A stretch of DNA of 64,000 bases from Aselliscus stoliczkanus (lineage: Eukaryota; Chordata; Mammalia; Chiroptera; Hipposideridae). This document shows, piece after piece, positions 37,665 through 49,960 of this stretch. Position 1 is the stretch's first letter, and each line of letters starts with the position of its first letter. The notes below the pieces were generated by a model that was not told where the DNA came from, ran no database searches, and saw only the letters and a program-made list of their open reading frames with translations. Both the position numbers and the translations under genes were made by a program. The DNA is taken from assembly GCA_033961575.1 (NCBI GenBank), contig CM066732.1, positions 106,332,687-106,396,686 of the forward strand. Direction: 5' to 3'.

Positions 37665-38204
37665 AACCCTAACAGAGTCCCTCCCAATAATGGGGGGCCA
37701 CCAGCAGCTAATTCTGGGTAACTGGCTGGCTGCAAACTGTAACTGCAGGCAGTTGGTTTTAGCAGTGTGTTTCCAAGAGGAGTCCCCTAGATAAAGGAGC
37801 ACTCAAAAAGCATGAGAGCAAATACAGAGGCAATAAAAATGTTCTTTTCCAAATGAAAGCATGTGTTTTACAGCCTCAGAGGAAGATCCTCAAGTAGACT
37901 GCACCAAAAGCAACAAAAACTGAAAGCTAAAATAAAGACCTTTATGAAAGAAAAACAAAAACACTTTCATGCTTGCCCAAGTTAATGTTCAGGTCTACAC
38001 ATTTTCCTCATGTTTTTCCTTCACTTAAAATGACATTGCATTTTTACACATGATAAAAGAATCTACAAGCTGGATTCCTACCTATTATTCCGAACAAAAG
38101 GGGTTATTTTCAATTATTTTCAGTTTAGCTTTTGTTCATGAACAGTATTATGTAATGACTTAAAAGCCAATTTCGGTGGGAAAACTGGGCTGTTTACATA
38201 TGTG
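37665..38204. other. Intronic, nothing recognised
   Basis: No repeat or exon recognised. Confidence 0.4.
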
Positions 38205-38520
38205 TATTTTTAAAAAATTAGATTTGACATACTAGTTTCAGGTGTACAGCATAGTGATTAGACATTTTTATAACTTACAAAGTGATCACCCCAATAAGTC
38301 TAGTAACCATCTGATACCATATATAGTTATTATAATAATATTATTGACTATATTCCCAATGCTATACTTTACTAAATTTTATTTTTTTTAATTATTTTTT
38401 TCAACTACAGTTGACATTCAAGATCATATTAGTGTCAGATATATAGCATAGTGGTTAGACATATGTATAATTTGTCTACAAGTGATCCCCCCAATAAGTC
38501 TAGTGCCCTACATATATGTT
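38205..38520 (-). mobile_element. Two adjacent antisense L1 3' ends
   Basis: The first (38205-38370) has 'gtttcaggtgtacagcata', 'gtgattagacatttttata' and 'ccccaataagtctagtaac'. The second (about 38395-38520) repeats the same order with 'gtgtcagatatatagcata', 'gtggttagacatatgtata' and 'ccccaataagtctagtgcc'. The two copies differ and belong to related L1 3'UTR lineages. Confidence 0.8.
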
Positions 38521-39039
38521 TATAATGAAACTTTTTATGATAAATTTAGAACACATTAGATCTATCCTAGCTCTAAATTGCATTGCTATCTTGTAGTATG
38601 CAGTTATGCCTCATTTCATTTTATTTTCCAATTAAAGTCATTTTATTCCCTTGGTTTAAAACACCTTGAATTCTCTTTCACTGAAAAGGCAAGGTAACTT
38701 GATAGAGTATCCCCCTTAGCAATAATAACTCCCAATGTAGAACCAAATTAAATAGAGTAAAACTATAACATAGCGACATGTCCTACATCATTAAAGAAAG
38801 GAAAGAAAATGGTGTTAAAGGCAGGAAAGCCACTATGAAGAAATTTAAGAGTAGAAGAATAGACAGACGTAATGAAAATGGGAAAGATGAAAGTCAAGTT
38901 TTATTTACCTTTAAGGTAAGCCAATGTGGAAGTTAGCAAGTACATATTACAATCATTTAGATGGTAAGGTCGGTGAATCCTAGACAAACAGTATGGTCCA
39001 TATTTCCATTAAGCACACCTGTGTATTCCACTTGACCAG
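38521..39039. other. Intronic, nothing recognised
   Basis: AT-rich sequence without recognisable features. Confidence 0.4.
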
Positions 39040-39190
39040 CTCAGTGACCCTATAAGGAATACAAGACTATACTTAATCTCAGATGAGAAGACTGGGACAC
39101 AGGGTGAGATTAGGTGATTTATAAGAGTCACATAGTATTAAGTGGTCCAATTCCAAATTCTTCCAACTACAAAGACAGGGCATTTTCCAC
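39040..39190 (-). repeat. MIR SINE, antisense
   Basis: 'cagatgagaagactgggac' and 'tataagagtcacatagtat' match the antisense MIR core. Diverged. Confidence 0.55.
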
Positions 39191-39226
39191 TAACCACCCC
39201 ACTAACCAAAGCTTTTATCAGAAAGC

Positions 39227-39250
39227 TTTTTTTTTTTTTTTTTTTTTTTT
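39227..39250. repeat. Poly(T) run of 24
   Basis: Uninterrupted T homopolymer. No retroelement body was recognised beside it. Confidence 0.95.
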
Positions 39251-41778
39251 ACAAACATTCAGAGTGATGCTATGGGTGTGTGAGTGAACCCAATTTTGGC
39301 CTATAACTATTCATTGTCTTCAGCATACCATTGGTTATCTCATATGAGCCATAGAATTAAGATGTAATATACTCTTATAGAACTTATTTGCATGGATACA
39401 ATAGTAACAGAGATGGGAAATCATAGAGATTAATTCAACAGATGTTTATATGTTTTCTAATATTTGCCCTGGCGTTTGGGGCATGCTTGGGAAATATAGT
39501 TGAAAACAATATTGCCTCCTGGTCTTTGGGAAGAAAGAAATTGGGAGGGTGAATGTATAGAAGCAGAATCATCTAGATACTCAGTGATATAACTATGTTA
39601 TACAGATTGTTAAAGTCATCAACCAATAATAATTTACTAGCATCCTAGTCCCTCATTCATTAATTCACTTATTTAGTCACTCAACAGTTAATCATTCATA
39701 GATTCATTTTACACACCAAGTGTTACATTAAAATGTTTTCCTATGTCACATGCTAAACAAGCCACCCTGTGGGTTTTAGATAACTTGTTCCCATGAGGAA
39801 GATGACTACAAGAAGCCAACCAATTTTAGTGTTTAGTTTTGTGAGGGAGTTTTTTTCACCTATAAACTGGGATTTAAATAAAGTGTATGTCAAATGACTT
39901 TATGTCCCAGACTTACTCTGAGGAGCAACCTCCTGTTATGCATGTGCACATACACATACACAACAATGACTTGAGGCCAAATGAAACAAGCCACCAGAGA
40001 CAAGTAGTATGGTTATCTGTGAGGCACTGCACAGGCAGGAGAACTGGGTACCAAAAAAAACCCAAAAGCCAAGGGCAGCAGCAGTGTGCCAGAGGAATTC
40101 TACCAAGTTTATTAGGAGATAATGGCTGGAGGACAAACCCCCTCCTCCATTAAGACCCCGAGTCCCCTGGTAGAAGGCATTCCGCAGCAGCTGGAGGGCA
40201 GAGTTCCTGCTGCCTCAGACCCTCCACGTCAGGGGTTTATCTTAGTCCAGGGTTCGGGTCTTCTGCTTATGAACCCCACAGATATGTCTGGGGGGAGACA
40301 TATGGAAGAGGAGGAAGAACTGTTAGGCAAAGAGAGTCATATCATCCCTCAGGTGTTGCAAAAGGGAGCAAGAGAGACCTAGCTGTGTGAAATGTAATAA
40401 TTGTAGCAAAGAACTGGGTTTTCGTCTTCTTAGAAGCTGGCAATCTGTTGCTTAACACATAAAAACTCAATGTTATTTGAGTAAATAGATTAGTAAATAA
40501 TGTATTAATACATTATTATAATGTAGCAGAGATATCACAGGAGAATGCTAACATTAATGATACCAAGGGTTAAAAAGCCAAATACATTATATAAAATTTT
40601 CATTCTGACCCCATATGAATACTATCACATCTAATCAATAATGTTAATCATTTTCCAATTATATCTAACTTTCATGGAGCACAATAATGATTTTTTTTTA
40701 ATTGAGGTATTAGATGTAGTCCAGCAAGATAGAGTTTGGCTTAATATCAGGAAAGAAAAGTACTAACCATTGGAACTATCCAGAAAAGTAATGAAATGCC
40801 TTTTTAGATAGTGATGTCTACATGATAGAAAATACACAAGCTAAGACTAGTCAGAACTTTCCAAGAATGTTGTAGAAAGGACTCTTGTGATGAATGGGAA
40901 ATTTAAATCCGTAAGATCCTTTTTAATTGTAAGATTCTATGAGATTTCTTTGGAATTTTAAAACTTCAGAGTAAAAACCTGTCCAGGTCCTCAATGTAGT
41001 CCTGCAGTTTTATACTCTCCAGAGACATATCCATGAATACTGTATATGATTTGGGTGGGTTTGAGTTTTTATGTTGAATCAAGCTGAAGGAAGCAGCACT
41101 AGGAAAAGTTTAGTAAAGTTTTCCTAAAAGAATTTAGCAAGTATATCCTGATTTAATTCAAGCATTGTAAAATTCAAGTTCTAAAAATGGCATCCATTTC
41201 TGCTGATTTGATATTACAATGTTTACTCAATATTCCCTTCTGTTTTTAGAAAGATGTGGCTGCTGCCGCATCAGACAGTATTTTAAGCCTAAAGTCTCAG
41301 CTCCTGAAGTTCACAGGACAACATTCAGAAAGCATTTGCTACCAAGCAGGCACTCAGGTGTTTGCTCTATTGCAGTAAGGCCAGCCTTTGAGAGGACACA
41401 CAGGTCATTAGGCTGTTAAGCTAAATAAAATGGTTATTTGCATCATTCTACTTAAGAGCAATCAGGTAAAGAATAGCTCAATGTTTCCCAAATGTTCTTT
41501 AGAATAACAATAGAGGATATCATGGGAAAAATACAGAAACAAAAAATAGGTTTTATGATCCAATCTCAGGACCTGTGCCTTAAAATTAGTTTTCTCTAAT
41601 ATATAATTTGGTAATGTGCATTGTGAGGAGGACATAGTATGAAATATTTCCACAAAATAGTATTTGTTTATGGAAATATTTACAAAACCCATTTGGTATA
41701 GATGACTCATGATGCCATTTATAAATATTTATTAAACCAAAACACATAATTAGGAATTTGAAGAGTTTGTTTTTCTTC
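39251..41778. other. Intronic, mostly unassigned
   Basis: The block at about 40000-40385 is GC-richer and has a 'ccaagtttattaggagata' context, which may be an antisense LTR, but no family could be named. An open frame at 41219-41419 was considered as an exon and rejected. Confidence 0.35.
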
Positions 41779-41960
41779 AAAAATGCTGGCAGGAGGGGCC
41801 GGCTGAATAGCTCAGTTGGTTAAGAGCTCACTCAAGAGTGTGAGTTGAGCTCTGAGCAACAGCGGTTCAATGCCCAGCCTGAGCTGCGCTGCCACTGAGC
41901 TGCCAACTGGTGGCAGGAGGGCTCAGCTTTAAAAAAAATAATAAAAAAATGATGGCAGGG
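41779..41960 (+). mobile_element. tRNA-derived SINE of a second type
   Basis: The body is about 41794-41944. The head GGCCGGCTGAATAGCTCAGT and following ggttaagagct form a good RNA polymerase III A box, and 'gcggttcaatgccca' a B box. The rest (gctgcgctgccactgagctg, ggtggcaggagggctcag) differs from the other SINEs here. Tail aaaaaaaataataaaaa. Near-identical flanks aaaaatgctggcagg and aaaaatgatggcagg are the target duplication. Confidence 0.88.
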
Positions 41961-42164
41961 GTATTTGTCTGTTTTGTTTATTTCTGTATTGAATGAAAAA
42001 GCAGTAATTGTGCCATTGGGAAAATAAAACCAAAATTGTCATTCTGTTATTCTCACCATTCCACTTCTTCCTGCTTAACCCCTTCATAATAATAATCAGA
42101 TCTTATAGTAATAGCAGATTTTAGAGTTTATCAAATATATCTGTAGTCATGACTTTACTTGATC
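41961..42164. other. Intronic, nothing recognised
   Basis: AT-rich sequence without recognisable features. Confidence 0.4.
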
Positions 42165-42310
42165 GTCATAAAAACGTATGTAGAGAAACACGATCGTTAC
42201 TATTGAATCAATGATGAAAGTAGATATTTGGAGAAGCTAAAGACTCAGTCACATAACTAGTAACTGGAACACAAATTCCTGTTTTAATATTCTGCATTCA
42301 GTACATTTTC
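42165..42310 (-). repeat. MIR-like SINE, antisense
   Basis: 'aatgatgaaagtagatatt' with 'agactcagtcacataacta' resembles the antisense MIR core. Strongly diverged. Confidence 0.45.
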
Positions 42311-42939
42311 TACTAAACATGAGCATTTATGCCAGTTTCAGAGGTACAGTCAGGAAAAGATAAAGCCTGAGCAATTTCCTCTACATTTGGCTCTCCCTTG
42401 TTTTGCTTTGCTTTTGTATCTTTTATACATCTGTGATGTAATTTATAATTCCTCAGTATTTTCCTTGCAATCATTTTTACCTTTTTCCTAACTCTGGTAA
42501 GACTTTCCAGGTTTTGAAAACTAAGATTTTCCAGTGATATTTGACCATTATGAATTCAGGAACCTGAAGAATCTCAAGAGAACAACTGTACAGTTATCAA
42601 ATGTTTTAGAAAACTACCAAAAATACATTGTTGTCAATGCCATTTTTAGGAATGTTCTCTAGGTAGCCTATGTCATTGTTTAATCACTTGGACAATGAAA
42701 TGTTCTTCCCCACATCTAGACAGATTTTCTCTAGGAATGTGTTAAGTCTGTTTTACCTCTGGCTCTGTCCTCTATGGACACCTGGTCCTTTTCTTTCTGA
42801 GTATTACTTATAACCTAAAAAAAATATGGTCTCCCTCTGACTGTCTTTCCTGCTTCTCCTTGACCCCTACAAGTAAAATTGCAGAGAACAAGAAGTATAC
42901 TATTTAAGTTAGAGACATTAAAAAGATTAACTTGTATCT
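42311..42939. other. Intronic, nothing recognised
   Basis: AT-rich sequence. No repeat family or exon recognised. Confidence 0.4.
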
Positions 42940-43050
42940 TGCTTTAATTTTAATTAGTTTATTTTCCAATTACAATGACATACAATGTTATATTAGCTTC
43001 AGGTGTACAACATAGTGATTAGACATTTATTTACCTTATAAAGTGAGGTT
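42940..43050 (-). mobile_element. L1 3' end fragment, antisense
   Basis: 'gcttcaggtgtacaacata' and 'gtgattagacatttattta' repeat the 3'UTR motif seen at 38205-38520. Confidence 0.75.
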
Positions 43051-43529
43051 ATGCTCAGGGCATGGACAGCAGACAGACTGACTGAAATAGAAGGTTTAGT
43101 TTGAGAACAAGATGAATTTAGGTAGACACTCAGTATAATTCACTTTTCTGGTGCCTTATTTTTTCCAGTGTTTGTTGATAAACAACATTTCTGAATTATG
43201 GAATATCCTTCTCATCATATCAGAGTTTTTCTTATATAAGAGAAGTATTTGTTTTCTCTCTGAAAAAAACTCACTTCTTTTATACCTTAAGAGAACTCCA
43301 TAGGTTGAGCATTCATTCATTTGTGGTACTGAAGTTAGCTAAATGTTTATCATGGACCAAACACTAGTCTGCATGTTGTTAACCCAGCTGGACTACTTCA
43401 GCCTCTCCTCTCTGGTAATCTACAACCTAAGGGATTAAGTTATTTTAGAGTGAACTACTGCATCCTTCCTAACAATTAATTCTTCAGTTCCAAAGAACAT
43501 GTGACATGCCATGCAATGGCAATAAGTAA
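43051..43529. other. Intronic, nothing recognised
   Basis: No repeat family or exon recognised. Confidence 0.4.
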
Positions 43530-43800
43530 AATAAATCGAGCAACAAACATATTTTGATGACCTATCTGCCAGGAACTCTGCCAGGTTACTACAGGGAATC
43601 TAGAGGGCAGTATAATAAGGTTTCTAACATCAAAGAAAATATAACTTCCTGGGGCGATGGGCCATAAACAAAATTATTTGATAATCCAAGCCTGGCCTGT
43701 AAGCATAGGACAGTGCTGTGGGTTTAGGGGAGGGAGAGAACAGCCAGTGCGGAGAATGGGCTAAAGATATAGGAGGAGCAGGACCTAACTTGGTGTGGGA
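43530..43800 (-). repeat. L2 LINE 3' region, antisense
   Basis: 'tatctgccaggaactctgc', 'caggttactacagggaatc' and 'ggccataaacaaaattatt' follow antisense L2 order. Diverged. Confidence 0.5.
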
Positions 43801-46637
43801 GGATGGGTAGGATTTGGATAGTCAACAAGCAGAGAAGAAACAAAAGACATAAAAGGCGGGCAAAGTGGTGTAGCAATTGCCTTATTTGCATCAGTTTCCT
43901 CTATAGGAAGCTAACTTTGACTTTCACTGACTATGTCAGCACAAAAAAGTACTCAAGATTTGCTGATCACAGAGAACACAAGATTTCCCCTGATTATGCT
44001 CTTTCATTTGGGGAGGCGTGGTTGAATGGTCCAGACATCTATCTCACTTCCCCTTTACCCTTCCCTAAAGGAGTATTGTCAGGACTGTTAAATTTAGCAA
44101 CAGACAGAAGAGGAAACAAAATTATCCATGTGCCATCCTAGGGCTCCCACTATTCATCTATGGTCCAGCTCCCCACAAAAAGGAGAAGTGGAAGCAGGCA
44201 AAGATAAGGAGATAATAAGGGTGAAACTGCCTGGTCTCTGTGGTCTATTGCAGTGATTTCTCCACCACGGCCCTCTCTGAGAAAATCAGAAGAGTGACTT
44301 GCCCTGTTCCTGGTTCGCTCCTGTGAGTTCCACAGCCAGCTCTTCAGGCTTCTACCCGTGTCCTCCTCACTAGCCCCTTTCTTGGCTAGTTCTGCCTGGC
44401 TTACACTCAACAGGCAACATTTTCTCCATCAATTAACAGCTATTGAGAAGAAATGAGCTCCTTACTGGTCTCTGAGGACCAAGAAAGCATCCAAACGAAG
44501 CAAAGCTGTAGGTGGTTTCCATGGAGCTTCGCAGCCTGAAGGCAGAGGGGCTAACTTTATTTCTGAAACACCTTCATTACCAGGCTAGCTCTTTAACACA
44601 CTATTCAGAGTAATGAACACAATTATTGCTAATTTTCAATGAGAACAAAACGTTAACTTCACTGGGCTCAAAGTGAGAAAGGGTTAAAGCAATTTAATAG
44701 TAGAAAGTCTGCCTACCCTCAGCCAACTTCATAGAAATGAGACACAGGTATATGTCCTTTAAGTGGTCATCGCCATTCTAACATCAGGTCAGCAAAGAGC
44801 ATTTTGCCAGTTTGTCATTCCAGAAGCCTCTCCCTGCATCCTGACCCATCCATACCCCAACTGTCCCTCTAAAAGTTACCACTGTCCTGACTGTATGGGA
44901 ATCGCTCCCTTGCAGCTCTTTATAGTTTTATAGCCAAGAGCGTATCCTTAGACTCTACAGTTTCATTTGTTCATTTTTTTTTTTAATTTGGTGCCTTTAA
45001 ATTCCCTTTATGTTCCTCTTTCATCTATTTCTTTTTTGCAATTTATCTTTCAAAGAATGTGGGTTGCACTCTTGTAGAGTCACCCCCAGTCTGGATTTTC
45101 CTGATTCAGAAGGTAGAGTATGATTCAACATGTCCTTCTGTGTTTCTGTAAATTGGCCTCTGGATCCAGAGGCTTGAGTGGACTTGAATTCTATCCCTCC
45201 AGCAAAATGCTCAGTAGGATTAGGGTGGGAAGGTCCCAGGGGCTATGCTGCTTCTGCCCCTCCAGCCCTTACTCTGCTCCCTAGGCATTTACCTGTCCGT
45301 GTTTGGACAGAGCTCCCAGCCCTAGAGAACCTAGCTGCCATCTCAAATTGGCCTTCCGTGCTTTCCCCTGAGTCCCTGTTGGCTACTTCGGGGTTCTCTG
45401 GTTCTCAGATCTGTCAGATGCCCCCATGTTTTCTTCCACACAGACACCAATTACACAGAAGCGTTGTAGAGGTTGGTGTAGCCTCTTGTATTCTCATATT
45501 TAGGAGTTCATGGCACTACCTTGGCACCTGTTTCATGGTAAAAGCTTTCCTTGGGTTTTGGGGTTTACTAATTGCTCTGTATGTCTTCATGTAGATTTAA
45601 ATTAGGCTGCCACTCTCTCTGCTATCTTCCCAGCATTCTGTAGGTGTGATTCATTTTAGCATGTTGAATGTATTTTTAAAAGAATAAATCCTTGAATTTT
45701 TAATGAGAAAACTAATTGATACTTTGCTGGCAACTTTGGGAGAACATGCTTATTCTGTGTATTGGGAGACAGTTGTCTGGTTATTGATCATTCCACAGTT
45801 AAATTGCTGCCAGAACACTGTTTGTAGTTTTATATATATATATATACATCATTTCAGTTGCTAACATTCCAGTCCAGATCTATAACCAAACTCCTTCACA
45901 CATGGATAGTAAAGATACAGAGAACTTCTTTGTTTAAATAAACCTTGTCGAAAACTCATTCCTGAGCATGACATTTCTCCCTGCCTTCCTGAATATAGCA
46001 CTTCCACTGTCTTCATTACCAAAATCTAAGTGTTTATTCCCACTTATTCAAGTCCTTTGATCTCCTCTAGCCAAAGATGCCTGACTTCCATATTTCCAGA
46101 CCTTTGATCTGCTCTGATGCTTTATGAAACCTGGACACTTGCCCATCTCTTTATAAAGTCAGCCTTCTGTTAATCCTACAGTGGACCCCCACTGCAGGCC
46201 CCCACGTCAGCCATATCTGGGCATTGTATAAGCCATATTGTGCATATAATGTAGCCTGTTTTTTTTTCTAATAACAGAAAATAACATAGTACCTTCATTG
46301 GTCATTTAAAAATCTCTGAAAGTATGAGTTTTAAAGATTCGATAGTTTCCCATCATATAGATGGGCTAAACCATACTTACCCATGAATCTAACAATTCTA
46401 GTTTATTTACAATTATCTTTCAGTTAAGAAAAACAACTAAAAGTGTGAAATTGCATTAATTCTTACACTAGAAAAAAAGTCACAGTGGCAATACCTTCAG
46501 GTTTAGGTGCAGATTTGCTCATATAATAGCTTGTTTTGCCAGGGGCGGTAAGTTTTTGGGATCACTGATATCTCTATCCTTAAAGTGTTCCCCTTTCTCT
46601 GACTCCCCGACTCTCCAGTTCTCAATCTTGATTCTAG
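43801..46637. other. Intronic, unassigned, with a GC-richer block
   Basis: From about 45060 to 45640 the sequence is richer in G+C and carries a 138-codon plus-strand open frame (45178-45594) whose composition is P/L/S-rich and matches nothing I know. A decayed LTR or retrocopy is possible. A (TA)n run lies at about 45831-45846. Confidence 0.35.
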
Positions 46638-46779
46638 AAAATAAGAAGTCACTCCTGGGCTGGCCAAGTGGCGCTGTGGTTAAGCGCTAGCTTGGGAAGC
46701 CAGCGGCCCCGGTTCGGTCCCACATATGAGGGCCAGTGACACTGCCCTCAAAAAAAAAAAAAAATAAGAAGTCACTCCT
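46638..46779 (+). mobile_element. Short-form tRNA-derived SINE with perfect 19-bp target duplication
   Basis: The body is 46657-46760. The head is GGGCTGGCCAAGTGGCGC and the B-box region 'ggttcggtcccacat'. The 3' end 'agtgacactgccctc' is followed by a clean poly(A). Both flanks read 'aaaataagaagtcactcct' without mismatch, making this the youngest-looking insertion in the window. Confidence 0.95.
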
Positions 46780-47279
46780 ATAAGAGCAGACTCATCCCTG
46801 ACTTTTCACTTCCTGAGTCAGCCATTCCGCTTAAGACCACGTTGTTTCTCGTGGAATCTATTTCCATTCCCCATCTCCTTGCAGTGCCTGCACAGAGCAT
46901 CCCCGATGGGAGGAATGCAAAGCACTCATTTCATGGTTTTCCTCCCAATTCCTGGCAAAGTGGCAGGTTAAATATATTAATAACAAAATGAAGAAATCAT
47001 GTTTGTTTCATTTATATTTAAAGCCTATACAGGAATGCAATATTTACATATTCCAGATTTCAAAATCCTATTCACTACTGTATAATGATCAATAAGCAAA
47101 ATAGACTAGAGAAGGAAAAGGAAAGAAGAAAAGGAAATGCAGAGGGTTTCTTGGGGTAAGTTCTCTATGTTCACTATATCTGCTGGGAAATGGAAGCATA
47201 TCTATTCTCTATTTCTCTTCTGACAAATGTTATTCATTCTGTCCATCACAGTCCCTTCTATCTTCTTGTCCTTGCTAAA
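46780..47279. other. Intronic, nothing recognised
   Basis: No repeat family or exon recognised. Confidence 0.4.
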
Positions 47280-47840
47280 TTACTTTCGATTAGACCAGTT
47301 CTTGATTAAAAGGTCAGAGCAATACATTACCAAGGCCTGACGTCTGTTCTGCACAGGAGTTAAGTTGCGTATGCTCGCCTCTGGCAGATCAGCTGCCTCA
47401 GAGCGATGGTGAGGGTTCCATTTTACTGTTTCTACATTAGCCTGTACTTCAAGTTTTTGCCCTGCAGTAAAGTCTTCAGCATTAAATGAGCTCTCAGCCA
47501 TATGCTCTGAACCTAGGACCTACTGTTGATAACTGTGGTCACCTCTTGAATCTGTTTGCATTGTTGTCCATAACATAGCTAATTTTTAAAATGGCTTTTA
47601 CTGCTGCTTCTTGAGAATATTCTGCTGCGTGAGTGTTCTTGACTGATTATTTAAGAAAGTCAGTTCTGCGTTCCTGTGTCACCCAGTATCTATTACCGGA
47701 TCACTGTGGGCACTGCTCCATCCACCCATCCATCAGCGCAATTACCAATTTTCCTCTCAACAATCTTCAATTACTTGCTCACGTGCTGCATTCAGTACTT
47801 TGTTCATGATCTCTGCTCGGTGAGGTAGATAACATCCTGA
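47280..47840 (-). pseudogene. Decayed transposase-like coding relic, possibly hAT-derived
   Basis: Read on the minus strand from about 47820 down, several short frames can be followed one after another: NKVLNAAREQVIED, then VIALMDGW, then THAAEYSQEAAVKAIL and VMDNNANRFKR. A 73-codon open frame ends at 47280 with DLPEASIRNLTPVQNRRQAL and DLLIKNWSNRK. The DGW, HxAEY and V-DN-AN spacing resembles the catalytic core of hAT-superfamily transposases and ZBED-type derivatives. Stops and frame changes between the pieces show it is dead. The terminal 73-codon part was not matched to that family, so a retrocopy of an unidentified gene is the alternative. Confidence 0.4.
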
Positions 47841-48292
47841 CCAAAATGACAGCCAATCAGTCAAGTGTGTATTCTCATAGATAGGAAAAGCAAGGTTTTT
47901 AAATCATTGAGCTGAACTCATCACCTATATTTTCCTACTCTAATCTTCCGTTTCTTTTTGTATATAAACATTTTAATTAAGAAGTTGTATATGTTCACTA
48001 AAAGCAAGTCAGATAGTATGAAAGCATATGATGGAAAAGCTAATATACCTAGCTGCTTCTATCCCTACTGTGTACACTTTTTTAAGTTTATTCACCCAGA
48101 CTTTCAGTTATGCCATATAAAACTGATATTCTCTGTTCTAACTCCACCAAAATTGGATTATGTGCATACTGCTGGGCTGGTTGCTCTTTCGTGCACATCT
48201 GTTCATATCTTATATACATTTTTTTCACTCTTTTAATGTGAGTTCATATTATTTCATAATAAAATGTATGATGATGGTCTATTTTACTACTT
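47841..48292. other. Intronic, nothing recognised
   Basis: AT-rich sequence. Nothing recognised. Confidence 0.4.
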
Positions 48293-48296
48293 ATAT

Positions 48297-48508
48297 ACAG
48301 AAGGTGCCAAAACAATGTATACACATTTTAAAAAAGGAAAAAAACTGTATTAAAATTATGCTGATAGTAACGACTTTGAGCACCTCTTGAAATTGCAGAG
48401 GTCAAACGTGACTTGTTTCATCTTTTGTTATTGGTATATATTATTACATTTTTAGACAGTTTTTTCCTTTTTTAAAATGTGTATACAATGTTTTGGCACC
48501 CCCTGTGT
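48297..48508. mobile_element. Tc1/mariner-type MITE, about 212 bp, long inverted repeats
   Basis: The left end reads 'aggtgccaaaacaatgtata' then cacattttaaaaaaggaaaaaaactgt. The right end is its near-perfect reverse complement ('atacaatgttttggcacc'). The arms are about 50 bp and the flanks contain TA. The middle ('tttgagcacctcttgaaat', 'tgcagaggtcaaacgtgac') has no open frame. Confidence 0.85.
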
Positions 48509-48719
48509 ACATAGGTATATCTTATTTTTAACCATTACAAAAATGTTGCATTAACACCTTGAGTTATTTATGTTTTTCTGTATTTATGCAAGTATTTCTG
48601 TATGACAGACTCACAGAAAGATATTGCTAGGTCAAAGGAGGTAGACAGTTTAATATTTTAATAAACAATCACAATGATAATATTAAAATAAATACCGGCA
48701 TACAAAATGTCTTTCATAA
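48509..48719. other. Intronic, nothing recognised
   Basis: AT-rich sequence. Nothing recognised. Confidence 0.4.
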
Positions 48720-48935
48720 GTAAGTCCCTTACAGGTGCTAACTCAGTTAATCTTTACAACATTTATATGAGGCAGGTACTATTATTCAAATGAGGTAGGT
48801 ACTACTATTATTCAACTACTGTTTTACAAATGAGGGAATTGAAGTACAGACAACCTAATACATTCCCAAGGTCACCCAGCTAATATGTGGTGGAGGCTGA
48901 CTTCAAATCCATGCCACATGCCTTAGAGACAGCAC
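48720..48935 (-). repeat. MIR SINE, antisense, with internal duplication
   Basis: 'ttttacaaatgagggaatt', 'ccaaggtcacccagctaat' and 'aatctttacaacatttata' are antisense MIR. The segment 'gaggcaggtactattattc' is repeated in altered form about 20 bp later. Confidence 0.75.
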
Positions 48936-49139
48936 TTACCTTCTATGCACACTGCCGCATGATAATGTTGCCTCTCCAAAACTTGCTTTTCAATTAACAT
49001 TTTTTTGTACATCAGTTATCCCACCAGCTTTGCCAGTTGTGGATATTGTTTGGGTTCTTTTTTTTTTAATTTAATATTGAAACTATTTTCATTTTGGTGT
49101 AACTTCAAAATACAGTAAAGTTTGGTAGGAAACTCACAG
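48936..49139. other. Intronic, nothing recognised
   Basis: AT-rich sequence. Nothing recognised. Confidence 0.35.
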
Positions 49140-49960
49140 GAATCCATGATGAAGCAAGGTATTATTAAGTGCTTAAATGGGTGCTTTGAATAAGAATACA
49201 GAACTGGCTTCAAGTGACAATGAACGACAGGTGACTAGGAAGCCATGGAGAGATGGTAGAGCGTGGAGGAGGCGGTAGTATTTGCCTATATGGAAGGGAG
49301 ACTTGTGAAAGGGATATTGTTGAATGTAAGACAGATAAATTTGATTATAATTAATGGAGGCATAATTTCTAAAGTCAAGAGTTACTCAGGGAATTTGGAT
49401 TTTTTCCTCAAAGCAATAGGAACACTTGGTTTTAGGAGGAGAGGAGTAATAGTATGGAATTTGTATCTTGAGAAACTTAGTCCTGCTACATTATATAAAA
49501 TATAATAGAGGTATATGAAAGCAAAGTGACCTCTTGGAATGTAACATTGATATCTCAATATGATAAGGTCCTAACCTAAGAGAGTAGAATGTTGAAGTAG
49601 AGGTGGAACCAAATAAACCATGGGTAATGGACACAATTTAGTTATTGGTTATGATCAGCAAAGCAGAGGCAGAGTTCCTTCAGATTTTCAGTAATTCTGA
49701 ACTTGGATAGTGGGAAGAATGGTGCTAACAAGGTTGGAAATAGGGAAGTTGAAAACTGGAGGAGGTTTTCATAAACCATAAATTAATTTTTGGATTTGAT
49801 GAGGTTAAGCCAAGAGGAAAACATCAAGCAAGGATATCGACTAGACAATTAGAAATGGAGTTCAATTGAAAGAATAGGGTAAGGATGTAGATTTTAAAAT
49901 TAATAGAATTAAGATGAGAGTTGAAACTGTAAAACGAAGGAAAGGAGTATTGAGAAAGGA
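49140..49960. repeat. L2-like degraded LINE
   Basis: 'gaagccatggagagatggt', 'aatttggattttttcctca' and 'ttaggaggagaggagtaat' recall L2 body sequence. Orientation and limits are uncertain. Confidence 0.35.

Noticed and set aside
41219..41419. Possible UNC13 exon after a TTTTTAG acceptor
   Set aside because: The phase-compatible frame is open, but its residues (CGCCRIRQYFKPK) do not resemble the UNC13 linker or C2C domain, and the donor is poor.
45178..45594. 138-codon plus-strand open frame
   Set aside because: No recognisable protein features; probably chance in a GC-richer repeat-like block.
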